DNA from: Pseudomonadales bacterium
GTDB lineage: Bacteria; Pseudomonadota; Gammaproteobacteria; Pseudomonadales; UBA7239
DNA: 64,000 nucleotides
Assembly (NCBI GenBank): GCA_028280345.1
Contig: JANQLY010000025.1
Location: 62,001-126,000, forward strand
Direction of reading: 5' to 3'
Below the pieces are notes generated by a model, which did no database searches, was not told where the DNA came from, and saw only the letters and a program-made list of their open reading frames with translations. The translations under genes were made by a program, and so were the position numbers. This document shows positions 26,343 through 34,599 of the stretch, in pieces. Position 1 is the stretch's first letter; each line of letters opens with the position of its first letter.

Positions 26343-27701
26343 ATGGAGCATGTAACCTATCCGTACAGCGCAGCACAGGATGCTAATTGGGATAGCCTTT
26401 CCCATTTGCCTGGGCACAGGGGTTTACCTTTGCTTGGGTCGTTGCTGGCTATGGTGCGCGATTACCATGGTTTCTTTTCCAATTGCTACAAACACTACGG
26501 CTCCATCTCGCGAGTTAACTTTGGTCTGCAGAAGGGAGTTCTTGTGATAAGTCCGGAAGCTGCGCGTCAGATTCTGATGGATGCCGAAAGGAACTTTTCA
26601 AATCGTATGGGTTATGACAGTGCCTATGAGTGGTTTCCCGGTGGTGTGATGTTTCGTGACTTTGATGATCATCGTTATCACCGTCGTGTGTTTCAAACTT
26701 CTTTTAAGTCAGATGCCATGCGTGGTTATGTTGAGCTTATTGACAAGACGATTTGTGAAGCGTTGCCGAACTGGATTAAGGATGATGACTTTCATTTTGT
26801 GCATCATATACAAAATCTGCTTACTGATGTCAGTGCGCGTGTATTTTATGGTTTTGATAACTTCGGTGGGCAGTCGGCAGAGCTACGTCAGGCATTTCTG
26901 AAAATGATTGAAGGCATGATGGCCTATCCAAAAATCAATTTGCCCCCGTTCAAGTATTACTATTGTAAAAAATCACAATATTATGTAGAGAATTATATTC
27001 GCTCCCTGATTAGGGATAGTCGGGATCGGGAAGGCAGGGATTTTGTCGCTTATGTAACCAAGGAAAGAAACGATGCTGGTGAGCTTTTTACCGATGAAGA
27101 ATTAAATGCGCATTTGTCATTTTTGTTTTTTGCTTCCTACGATACGACCACCGCAGCCTCAAGCCATATGGCCCTGCATCTGGCTATGGATCAGGCGTTG
27201 CAGGACAGGGTGCGAGAAGAGTGTCTGTCGCTCGAGAAAAAAATGGTTAGTTATGATGAGCTTGATCGCTTGCCCTTGATTGAATTATGTTTGCTGGAGA
27301 CGATACGTCTTTATCCGTCGGTGCCAATGTATTTGCGCCGCAGTATCAGGGAATGTGAGCTTGATGGTTACAAAATACCGCCGAATACCTTGCTGTTTAT
27401 TTCTTCGGTGATGATTCACCGTCTCGAAGAATGGTGGACCGAACCGTTGAAGTTTGATCCGGATCGTTTCGCCTCAGGCAGGGAGGAGCATAAGCGCCAT
27501 GCCTGCAACTATATAGCCTTCGGAGGTGGTGCACATAAATGTATCGGTATGAACTTTGCGATCATGAATACCAAAATGGTTTTTTTCAAACTGTTAACCC
27601 AATATCGTCTCAAAGTCAGGGATGGTTATACGCCAGATCTGACCTGTGTGCCGTCGCCCAAGCCTGCGGATGATTTACCATTAGTTCTCGAAAAGCTTTG
27701 A
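26343..27701 (+). CDS. Cytochrome P450 (CYP120/CYP26-like class)
   Basis: This 452-residue P450 of eukaryote-like type starts with LPGHRGLPLLGSLLAMVRDYHGFF (Pro/Gly hinge, no TM anchor). It has the I-helix FASYDTTTAA, ExxR in LLETIRLYPSVP, and heme loop FGGGAHKCIGMNFA. That pattern resembles cyanobacterial CYP120 and related retinoid/terpenoid hydroxylases. It is clearly paralogous to the P450 at 30337. It forms an operon with the hydrolase 15 bases downstream. Confidence 0.92.
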   Translation: MEHVTYPYSAAQDANWDSLSHLPGHRGLPLLGSLLAMVRDYHGFFSNCYKHYGSISRVNFGLQKGVLVISPEAARQILMDAERNFSNRMGYDSAYEWFPGGVMFRDFDDHRYHRRVFQTSFKSDAMRGYVELIDKTICEALPNWIKDDDFHFVHHIQNLLTDVSARVFYGFDNFGGQSAELRQAFLKMIEGMMAYPKINLPPFKYYYCKKSQYYVENYIRSLIRDSRDREGRDFVAYVTKERNDAGELFTDEELNAHLSFLFFASYDTTTAASSHMALHLAMDQALQDRVREECLSLEKKMVSYDELDRLPLIELCLLETIRLYPSVPMYLRRSIRECELDGYKIPPNTLLFISSVMIHRLEEWWTEPLKFDPDRFASGREEHKRHACNYIAFGGGAHKCIGMNFAIMNTKMVFFKLLTQYRLKVRDGYTPDLTCVPSPKPADDLPLVLEKL

Positions 27702-27716
27702 TGGACTTGCCATCCG

Positions 27717-28571
27717 ATGGATTTTAATCGAACGGTTGTGGCCAATGGCATCACCTTTGCCTGCATCGAGGCAGGCGATGGACCGCTTGTGTTGTTATTG
27801 CACGGTTTTCCCGATACAGCAAAAAGTTGGGATCGTACAATACTCTGTCTCGCAGAGCAGGGGTTCCGCGCCGTAGCGCCAAATCTCAGAGGCTATCCGC
27901 CGACAGGCTTTGCAGCAGACAATGACTATCAGCCAAAACGCCTTGGTGAAGATGTGCTGGCCTTGATAGAGGCGTTTGGTGAGCAGCAGGCTATTGTAGT
28001 GGGTTATGACTGGGGTGCGGCAGCGGCCTATGCGGCGGCAATGCTTGCACCTGAAAAACTGTCGAAACTGGTGACAGTCGGAGTAATACATCCAGGCGTA
28101 CAGAATTTTGGCTTGTCGTTTTTCTGGCGTAATCGCCATATTCCATTTTTTCAGTTTGTCAGAGCGTCCGGTTATGGTTTGCAAAGGAACAACTTTCAGT
28201 ATGTAGATACTCTTTATCGCCGCTGGGCACCGGCCTGGGATAGACCCGTAGATGAAACTTTTGCGATCAAACAGATGTACCGGGATTTTCCTGAATCTGT
28301 GCAGAGTACAACGGCGTATTACCGCGCTGCAGCGCGTTCGGCGCTGGATAAAGAGAACGGGCGTCTGTTTCGGAAAAAGATCGATACACCGACATTGTGT
28401 TTTGCCGGTAACCGGGATGGCTGTATGCCGTTAGAGGGTTTTGAAAAGCATCGGCGCTTATTTACCGGTTCGTATCATTGCGAAATTGTTGAAGAAGCCG
28501 GGCATTTTTTGCACCGTGAAAAGCAGGAAGTATTTCACCGGGTACTGCTGAAGTTTTTGCAAAGTGGATAA
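27717..28571 (+). CDS. Alpha/beta hydrolase, epoxide hydrolase-like
   Basis: This 284-residue alpha/beta hydrolase has the oxyanion motif HGFPDTAKSWD (residues 29-39), nucleophile Asp98 in VVGYDWGAAAAY, and a terminal catalytic His in EEAGHFLHREKQ. An Asp nucleophile rather than Ser marks epoxide hydrolases and haloalkane dehalogenases; HGFP favours an epoxide hydrolase. Between two P450s it would fit opening of a P450-made epoxide. Confidence 0.87.
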   Translation: MDFNRTVVANGITFACIEAGDGPLVLLLHGFPDTAKSWDRTILCLAEQGFRAVAPNLRGYPPTGFAADNDYQPKRLGEDVLALIEAFGEQQAIVVGYDWGAAAAYAAAMLAPEKLSKLVTVGVIHPGVQNFGLSFFWRNRHIPFFQFVRASGYGLQRNNFQYVDTLYRRWAPAWDRPVDETFAIKQMYRDFPESVQSTTAYYRAAARSALDKENGRLFRKKIDTPTLCFAGNRDGCMPLEGFEKHRRLFTGSYHCEIVEEAGHFLHREKQEVFHRVLLKFLQSG

Positions 28572-28618
28572 AATTTGTTATAAAACAAACGCGATTAAAT
28601 GAATTGACAGGAATGATA

Positions 28619-29872
28619 ATGAAGCTTGACGAGATTAACTTGTGCAATCTGTCGCAGTTTGAGCAGGGCTGCCCGCAGGAAGTGTTCTCCCTGCTGCGTA
28701 AAGAGGCGCCGGTCTGGTATCACCCGAGAAATGCTGACACTCCGGATGATGAGGGTTTCTGGGTGGTGAGCAAAAATGTCGATGTACGTGAGCTACTCAA
28801 GGATCATGTGAATTTCTCTTCAGAAACTGGCCGCGGAGCCCGGGAAGGTGGTGGTACTACACTGTTTGATATGAGTACAGATATGGCGCCGGGACAGGTT
28901 CTCGCAATGATGGATCCGCCCAAACATGGCGATGTCCGCGGGCTTGTTAACCAGGGTTTTTTTCCTCGCACGTTGTCACTGATGGAAGAACACTCCCATA
29001 CCCTGGCCCGCGAAATACTTGAAGCCCTGCGTGTCCCTGGTGAGATTGATTTTCTTAATGAAGCGGCTGCCCAGTTGCCGCTGTATATGATTTGCACGAT
29101 TGCGGGTTTGCCAAGAGAAGATTGGCATCAAATGACAGCCTGGGCCGATGCCGCGATAGAGTTTGCGGCCAATGATCCTGAGTCAGACAAGGAAGCGTTG
29201 ATGGAAATTATGACGGGTATGGGCACCTATGCATTCGAACTGATACAAAAGCTGCGTGAACAGCCTAATGACTCGATCTTTTCCCACGTAGTCCATGCGA
29301 CGATACCGGGCGAAGATGGCAATCCGCGCAGCCTTGGTGAGCTGGAGCTGATTCGCTTTTTTAATTTGCTGATTACCGGTGGTACGGAAACAACGCGCAA
29401 TGCGATTGCCGGGGGTATGTATGTGTTGTTGCAGCATCCGGATCAATACGAGGCGTTAAAAAACAACTTTTCGGAACTTGCCAATAATGCGGTTGAAGAA
29501 ATCCTGCGCTGGACATCGCCGGTACATTTCAATCGGCGCACGGCCTGTGAGGATGTTGAATTCAGGGGGCAGTTAATCAAACGCGGTGACAAGGTAACAG
29601 CCTGGTACCCATCAGCAAATCGTGACGAAGAAGTATTTGATGAGCCATTCAAGTTTGATATTTACCGCGCCAATGCGAACAAGCACGTGTCATTTGGTTA
29701 TGGTATTCATCACTGCATCGGTGCTGCGCTGGCAAGAATGGAAATTCGTATTATCCTTGAGGAGTTTTTCAAATTATATGGCAACCGGAAGGTCGAGGCG
29801 CTCGGTGATCTGACGTTTATTCGCTCAAACCGGCATCAGGGTGTTGCGCGTTGCCGAATCAAAATTAGCTAA
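28619..29872 (+). CDS. Cytochrome P450 (bacterial class, CYP125/CYP142-like)
   Basis: This 417-residue P450 has the canonical I-helix ITGGTETTRNA, ExxR in EEILRWTSPVHFNR, and heme loop FGYGIHHCIGAALA. The MMDPPKHGDVRGLVNQGFFPR segment resembles steroid/fatty-acyl hydroxylases of the CYP125/CYP142/CYP124 group, a similarity judged by eye. The start at 28619 has AGGA six bases upstream; ATG 28613 directly abuts that site. It is followed 22 bases later by the SnoaL-like gene. Confidence 0.92.
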   Translation: MKLDEINLCNLSQFEQGCPQEVFSLLRKEAPVWYHPRNADTPDDEGFWVVSKNVDVRELLKDHVNFSSETGRGAREGGGTTLFDMSTDMAPGQVLAMMDPPKHGDVRGLVNQGFFPRTLSLMEEHSHTLAREILEALRVPGEIDFLNEAAAQLPLYMICTIAGLPREDWHQMTAWADAAIEFAANDPESDKEALMEIMTGMGTYAFELIQKLREQPNDSIFSHVVHATIPGEDGNPRSLGELELIRFFNLLITGGTETTRNAIAGGMYVLLQHPDQYEALKNNFSELANNAVEEILRWTSPVHFNRRTACEDVEFRGQLIKRGDKVTAWYPSANRDEEVFDEPFKFDIYRANANKHVSFGYGIHHCIGAALARMEIRIILEEFFKLYGNRKVEALGDLTFIRSNRHQGVARCRIKIS

Positions 29873-29894
29873 TATTTAACAGGGGTTTCCATTT

Positions 29895-30245
29895 ATGAGT
29901 AAAGCACTGGAAGTAGGTCGGGCCTATATCGATGCGGTTAATAACAAGGATATCGATGCCTTGCTAAATAATTTTGCTGAAGACGGTATGCTTAATCACC
30001 CGTTTGGCAAATTTGAGGGGCATGAAAAAATTAGCGAGTTTTATACCGGGCTGGTGTTCCATGCAGATACCGATGTATCGGTGGTCAGTTCCACAGGAGA
30101 TGACAGAATATCCGCATTTGAACTGATCGGTGTAAGCCCCCAGGCGCCGGATGATCCACAATACGCCTGCGATATTTTCAAGTTGAACGATGCTGGCAAG
30201 GTAAGCTCGCTGACAATCTATTATCTGAATACAGCAGGTGGTTAG
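29895..30245 (+). CDS. SnoaL/ketosteroid-isomerase-fold protein
   Basis: This 116-residue NTF2-fold protein reads like ketosteroid isomerase: AYIDAVNNKDIDALLNNFAEDG, then NHPFG, GHEKISEFY and CDIFKLNDAGKV. Aligned by eye to the Pseudomonas enzyme, Tyr11 and Asp93 correspond to the oxyanion-hole residues. The base Asp is replaced by His35 (EDPFG becomes NHPFG). It may isomerise or hydrate a product of the adjacent P450, or act on a different substrate. It is in the P450 operon. Confidence 0.8.
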   Translation: MSKALEVGRAYIDAVNNKDIDALLNNFAEDGMLNHPFGKFEGHEKISEFYTGLVFHADTDVSVVSSTGDDRISAFELIGVSPQAPDDPQYACDIFKLNDAGKVSSLTIYYLNTAGG

Positions 30246-30336
30246 TACTAATACTATATAAATAGAGGATAGAGGAATGCCCCGAGTGCTGTGCTATGAT
30301 CGCTCTTCCTGACGATGCTGAATAACCGGAAATACT

Positions 30337-31713
30337 ATGGCGACTTCTGTACAAACCAATTACGACGACTATATCCACGAGCCAAATAATAATAATCTCG
30401 ACCATATTCCTGGAGATTACGGCTTGCCGCTGCTTGGTCATACGCTGGCCTTTGCCAAAGATCCGTTCACCATGGTGCAGAAGGCGCAGAAGCAATACGG
30501 CCAGCTCTATCGTACCTGCTTCGGCGGTAGCCGCGGAGTGATTGCGCTTGGCCCTGATCTTGTGCAGCAGATTATGCTGGATCCGGGGCGGGACTTTTCC
30601 TCAAAAATGGGCTTTATGGACAGGTTGACACAGTTTTTTGAGGGTAGCTTGATCATGGAGGATTTTGAGCATCATCGCCATCAGCGCCGCATCATGCAGA
30701 CGGCGTTTAAAAATGACTCGCTCAAGCACTATACCAATGAAATCAATAGAATTTATGATCGTGCGCTGGATGAATGGACTAGTCAGACAGGGCAGACCAT
30801 TCCATTTTTTATGAATGTTAAAAATCTGTTACTCGAAGTGGCAGCGGAAATCTTTATTGGTGAGACAGAGCGCGGAGAGCGCGTTGAACGACTTAACAAA
30901 GCATTTGTTGATTGTGTTAGTGGCACGATGTATATCTTCCCAATCAATTTGCCGGGTTTTACGCTCCACCGTGGTTTGCAAGGCAAAGCATACTTGAAGA
31001 AGTTTTTTAGTGAGCTGGTGCCGCAAAAGCGTGAGGGTGATGGGCTTGATATGCTCAGTCACTTTTGTCGCGAAAAAGATGAGGAAGGTAATTATTTCTC
31101 GGATGATGAAATTACCAATCAGACAATCTTTTTGTTATTTGCGGCTCATGACACAACGACTGCGGCAATAACCCATACGATTTTCTATCTCGCGCGTAAC
31201 CCGGATGTGAAACAAAAGCTCTATGAAGAGTGCAAGGCGCTCGGTAAGGATGAGTTAGGTTACGAAGATCTGGATGCTGTGCCCTATATGCAGCAGGTAT
31301 TTAATGAGGTGCAACGTATTCGTCCGTCGGTGCCTCTGGTGCCACGGCGCACGATTCGTGAAGTGGAAATGGCAGGCTACAGGGTTCCTGCCCATACTAT
31401 GGTTTTTGCCTTTCCGCGTTATACACACTGGATGGACGAGTACTGGACGGAGCCAGCCAAATTCGACCCGGATCGCTTTTCGCCGGAGCGCGCTGAACAC
31501 AAACAGCATCCATTTTTATTTCACCCGTTTGGCGGTGGGGCGCACAAGTGTATCGGTATGCACTTTTCACAAATGGAATATAAGTGTTTTATTTACAAGT
31601 TTATGTTGCAGTATGATTTTGAAGCGAAACATAAAAAGCAGGATGTCTATATGCAGACCTTTCCATTGCCGAAGCCCAGTGATGATATGCCGTTAGTATT
31701 AAGCAAGCGTTGA
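30337..31713 (+). CDS. Cytochrome P450 (CYP120/CYP26-like class)
   Basis: This 458-residue paralogue of the P450 at 26343 has the Pro-rich hinge IPGDYGLPLLGHTLAF, I-helix FAAHDTTTAAITH, ExxR in FNEVQRIRPSVP and heme loop FGGGAHKCIGMHFS, followed by PLPKPSDDMPLVL. The matching PSPKPADDLPLVL at the other protein's C-terminus shows common descent. No membrane anchor is present. A 91-base gap and a stretch of AT-rich DNA separate it from the SnoaL-like gene, so it may have its own promoter. Confidence 0.92.
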   Translation: MATSVQTNYDDYIHEPNNNNLDHIPGDYGLPLLGHTLAFAKDPFTMVQKAQKQYGQLYRTCFGGSRGVIALGPDLVQQIMLDPGRDFSSKMGFMDRLTQFFEGSLIMEDFEHHRHQRRIMQTAFKNDSLKHYTNEINRIYDRALDEWTSQTGQTIPFFMNVKNLLLEVAAEIFIGETERGERVERLNKAFVDCVSGTMYIFPINLPGFTLHRGLQGKAYLKKFFSELVPQKREGDGLDMLSHFCREKDEEGNYFSDDEITNQTIFLLFAAHDTTTAAITHTIFYLARNPDVKQKLYEECKALGKDELGYEDLDAVPYMQQVFNEVQRIRPSVPLVPRRTIREVEMAGYRVPAHTMVFAFPRYTHWMDEYWTEPAKFDPDRFSPERAEHKQHPFLFHPFGGGAHKCIGMHFSQMEYKCFIYKFMLQYDFEAKHKKQDVYMQTFPLPKPSDDMPLVLSKR

Positions 31714-31740
31714 ATTTGAGAATTGCTATAGAGTGAAAAT

Positions 31741-31769
31741 AAAAAAGCCGGGCAGTGCCCGGCTTTTTT
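31741..31769. terminator. Bidirectional terminator
   Basis: AAAAAAGCCGGGCA and TGCCCGGCTTTTTT form a perfect stem with a one-base loop. It has a T-run on both strands and ends both the P450 transcript and the convergent DUF1800/DUF1501 operon. Confidence 0.93.
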
Positions 31770-31799
31770 ATAGTTGGCGAATAGTAGATAGATATCGAC

Positions 31800-32363
31800 T
31801 TACTGCACTTCAATATAATCAGGCAGAACTACGTAAAAGCCTTTGGTTGGTACGGTATAGGGGCCGAGTGCGTCATCGGTTTGATCACTATCGGTATCGA
31901 CAGTGAAATCATCCGGATCTTCATCAAGGTTGCCATCGTGATCGGCGTCGTGCTCAATGCCTCCTTTCACTACAACGGTTGCACGACTTGCGCGCGCTGC
32001 AATGAGTTGGTTGGCAGTATATTCACGGGTTGCGATCTCTGTCCATTCTGAAGCCGGGGTGGTGTCAGCATCATCAAGATCGACGGCTATGGCATAGACA
32101 GCCTGATCGACGGTCCAGCTGCCGCCACCAGTGTATTGAATTTCACAATCGCCGCTGGCAAAACGGCCCCAAACGATAGTGCCGGTAACCAGGGAGTAGA
32201 GATCATTGGTGCCATCGGTACTGGTTTTATAAAACTCGTGGTAGCCGGCGCCAGCCACAGAGACTTCTTCCAGTTGTCCTTCGCAGACCATTTCGTCGGC
32301 GATGGCGGGTTGCAGGCTAACCAGGGCGCCAGTCAGGCAAAAAGTTTTGATTAAGTGTTTCAT
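31800..32363 (-). CDS. Small exported protein, DUF1501/DUF1800 operon
   Basis: This 187-residue protein has a signal peptide ending QPAIADE. Mature features are an early Cys (MVCEGQLEEV), a second Cys in GRFASGDCEIQY, and an acidic Asp-rich tail (DHDGNLDEDPDD). It resembles the next gene upstream in layout and in the F-x3-DC(E/Q)I motif, so they are probably paralogues. The start at 32363 is fixed by AAGGAG. It is the last gene of the operon, before the terminator. No known family; probably periplasmic or surface-exposed. Confidence 0.72.
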   Translation of the reverse strand: MKHLIKTFCLTGALVSLQPAIADEMVCEGQLEEVSVAGAGYHEFYKTSTDGTNDLYSLVTGTIVWGRFASGDCEIQYTGGGSWTVDQAVYAIAVDLDDADTTPASEWTEIATREYTANQLIAARASRATVVVKGGIEHDADHDGNLDEDPDDFTVDTDSDQTDDALGPYTVPTKGFYVVLPDYIEVQ

Positions 32364-32425
32364 GGTGCTCTCCTTAAAAATCATTCAAATTCGTTTCATT
32401 CACAAAAAATTATGCTTTTGATTGT

Positions 32426-32953
32426 TTACTCATCCGTCCAGAGTGATACCAGCCAGGGTATACCGACGACATCGTTATTGTCGGTTTCATAGGGGGTGTC
32501 TTCGTCATACAGGCCGGCTGTAATTAGCACACGGGTATTACTAGCTGCTCCAGTGCGCAATACAGTGGCGTATAGGTTGCGGCGCTCGATTTGATTGTCA
32601 TCAATGGGGTTTTGACTTCCGTCAAGTGTGACACCGAGATTGGATACCAGAATATAGACGTCGCCGGTAATCGTAGGTGGTGTCCCTGAGTGGTTGACTA
32701 TTTGGCAGTCAGCGGCATCAAAGATACCGTAGAGAATTGTTGCTGTTGCGGTAGGTTCCTGAGCCGGTTTGTTGGTGTAGTCATACTTGCCACTGGTAGT
32801 GCCTGAGACGGTATCAATATCGTTGTAATCACCATTGCTCACGGCGACGGCCTTCGGTACGCCGACGCATTGCAAAGCGGCGGAAAACGCCAGCGCGGGA
32901 AACAGCAGTGTAGTTGCCGTTAGTAGTTTTAACATTGTCTTGTTGATTAACAT
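32426..32953 (-). CDS. Small exported protein, paralogue of its neighbour
   Basis: This 175-residue protein has a signal peptide (LLTATTLLFPALAFSA). A first Cys in LQCVGV and a second in IFDAADCQIVN probably form a disulfide. The motifs parallel the 187-residue protein (IFDAADCQI against RFASGDCEI). AAGGAG sits eight bases before ATG 32953. It is 27 bases downstream of DUF1501. Function is unknown. Confidence 0.72.
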   Translation of the reverse strand: MLINKTMLKLLTATTLLFPALAFSAALQCVGVPKAVAVSNGDYNDIDTVSGTTSGKYDYTNKPAQEPTATATILYGIFDAADCQIVNHSGTPPTITGDVYILVSNLGVTLDGSQNPIDDNQIERRNLYATVLRTGAASNTRVLITAGLYDEDTPYETDNNDVVGIPWLVSLWTDE

Positions 32954-32980
32954 AGATTTTCTCCTTGAAATAACCGCTGA

Positions 32981-34585
32981 TTAAACGGTGCTGAAAAGAT
33001 TGAGGGCTTTGACGTTTTTCGGGGCGCGAGCCTCGGTAGGCAGCTCTGAGTAGTCTGCCGGCCGCGACCAGTCAGGTAATGTGCTGGTAACATTTGGGCG
33101 CTCGTAGAAATCGAGTAACACGGCTTCGTAAATATCCCGTACATCCAGAGTCGGGTGCAGGAATTTTGTCGGCGAGCTTGTTCCCTTGTCAGACAGTGTG
33201 GGGTAGGTTAGTGCAACTTCATTGTCGCCGCTGTCATAGGTGGTGCCATAGTAGACGCCACCGTTGAGGTAGACATCGCCACTGCTCAAGCCTGTCGTAT
33301 CGCTGTTGCCAATCACATACCAGGCGCCACCCGTGCCATGGTCGGTGCCGAGGGCAGAATTTTGCTCAACGGTACGACCAAACTCGGTGCCGGAGATAAT
33401 GATTGTATCCTTGAGTAAACCGGCATCCTGCAAATCGAGGTAGAATGCATAAATGCCATCACAGTAAGCTTCAATCATTTCCGGTAGCTGGTCATTCTGA
33501 TTACCGTGATGATCCCAGCCGCCAAAGGTAATCGCAGCTGCCTCCAGACCGATGGTTTTACTGTTAGTGTTCTCTTCAATCAGAATCGCAACCTGACGCA
33601 ATTTTTTAAAGAACGTTTTGGCCTGATTGCTGTAGCCGCCATAATCCTTGGAATCCAGCGTGCTCCAGTTCCAATTGCCACTGCGGTTGGAGATGCCGAG
33701 CAGCGTGTTGTAAGCAGTCAGGTTGGTTACGAGTGCTGTTTCGAGGTCGATATTGCCGGATTGTTTATCCAGTGTGTCAATATCATCGAACAGTTTGTCA
33801 GCGTTTTCCTTAAGCAGCTCATTATAAGGGTGGGTTGTGGTATCAAGGTTGGCGTAGGCATTCTCAATAGCTGTTTGTAGACTGTTGCCATAGGTGCCGT
33901 TAGCATTGATATCGAAATTATGCTGGCCTGCTGTTGCGCTCACCAGCACTGAGTCAGTTTCCACGCCGCGTAATGCCTGACTGACAACGCTGTCGAGACA
34001 GATGCCGCGCATACGATCAGTACAGCTGCTTTCGGTTTCGGTAAGGTAGCGATTAAGCCAGCCACCTTCGAGTTGATCGTAGAATGAACCGTTAATATCC
34101 TCTACGCCACTTTCCACCAGATAGCGATTTTCAAAATGCGAAGTGGTGGATTGCTTGTGGTTAACGGCTGGCATAATCGCCATATCACCGTTATCAAAAA
34201 TATTTTGAAAGCCGGTCATATTTTCATGCAGGCGGATATCCTTGACGCCACTGAGACTCAATGTCTCTGACCATTTGGCCTGCAAGTCCGGGCGCAGCGA
34301 ATCCGTATTTGGATTGGTGTCATCCTTGTGGCGTACTGCGGAATGAACCGCAGAGGGTCGATTTGTGTCTGTGGTGTCTTCGATATAATCCGTAGGAATT
34401 ACGGTGTTGACTGAATCGCAGGCACCTGCCTGGAAAATATGCACCACGGTTTTTCCACCATTAGTGCCAAAACATTCAGCGGCGTTGGCCTTGCGAATGC
34501 CGATGGCCAATGGAGAGCCCGAGACCAGTGTATTAGCTCCGGCTGCTCCGACAAGCATACTTTTTAATAGATTGCGTCTTTTCAT
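32981..34585 (-). CDS. DUF1501 family exported protein
   Basis: This 534-residue protein has a Tat-like N-terminus (MKRRNLLKSMLVGAAGA) and the DUF1501 pattern: KTVVHIFQAGACDSVNTVIP, FGGWDHHGNQ, IISGTEFGRTVEQN and DHGTGGAWYVIG. The fold is related to sulfatase/alkaline phosphatase enzymes. DUF1501 nearly always accompanies DUF1800, and the pair is thought to be exported, with no assigned reaction. AAGGAGGGAG precedes the start, 14 bases after DUF1800 ends. Confidence 0.9.
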   Translation of the reverse strand: MKRRNLLKSMLVGAAGANTLVSGSPLAIGIRKANAAECFGTNGGKTVVHIFQAGACDSVNTVIPTDYIEDTTDTNRPSAVHSAVRHKDDTNPNTDSLRPDLQAKWSETLSLSGVKDIRLHENMTGFQNIFDNGDMAIMPAVNHKQSTTSHFENRYLVESGVEDINGSFYDQLEGGWLNRYLTETESSCTDRMRGICLDSVVSQALRGVETDSVLVSATAGQHNFDINANGTYGNSLQTAIENAYANLDTTTHPYNELLKENADKLFDDIDTLDKQSGNIDLETALVTNLTAYNTLLGISNRSGNWNWSTLDSKDYGGYSNQAKTFFKKLRQVAILIEENTNSKTIGLEAAAITFGGWDHHGNQNDQLPEMIEAYCDGIYAFYLDLQDAGLLKDTIIISGTEFGRTVEQNSALGTDHGTGGAWYVIGNSDTTGLSSGDVYLNGGVYYGTTYDSGDNEVALTYPTLSDKGTSSPTKFLHPTLDVRDIYEAVLLDFYERPNVTSTLPDWSRPADYSELPTEARAPKNVKALNLFSTV

Positions 34586-34599
34586 TATGGTCTCCCTCC

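Noticed and set aside
24299..31713. P450 cluster considered as a natural-product biosynthetic cluster
   Set aside because: No synthase (terpene, polyketide or peptide) is present in the window; catabolism fits the surroundings better.
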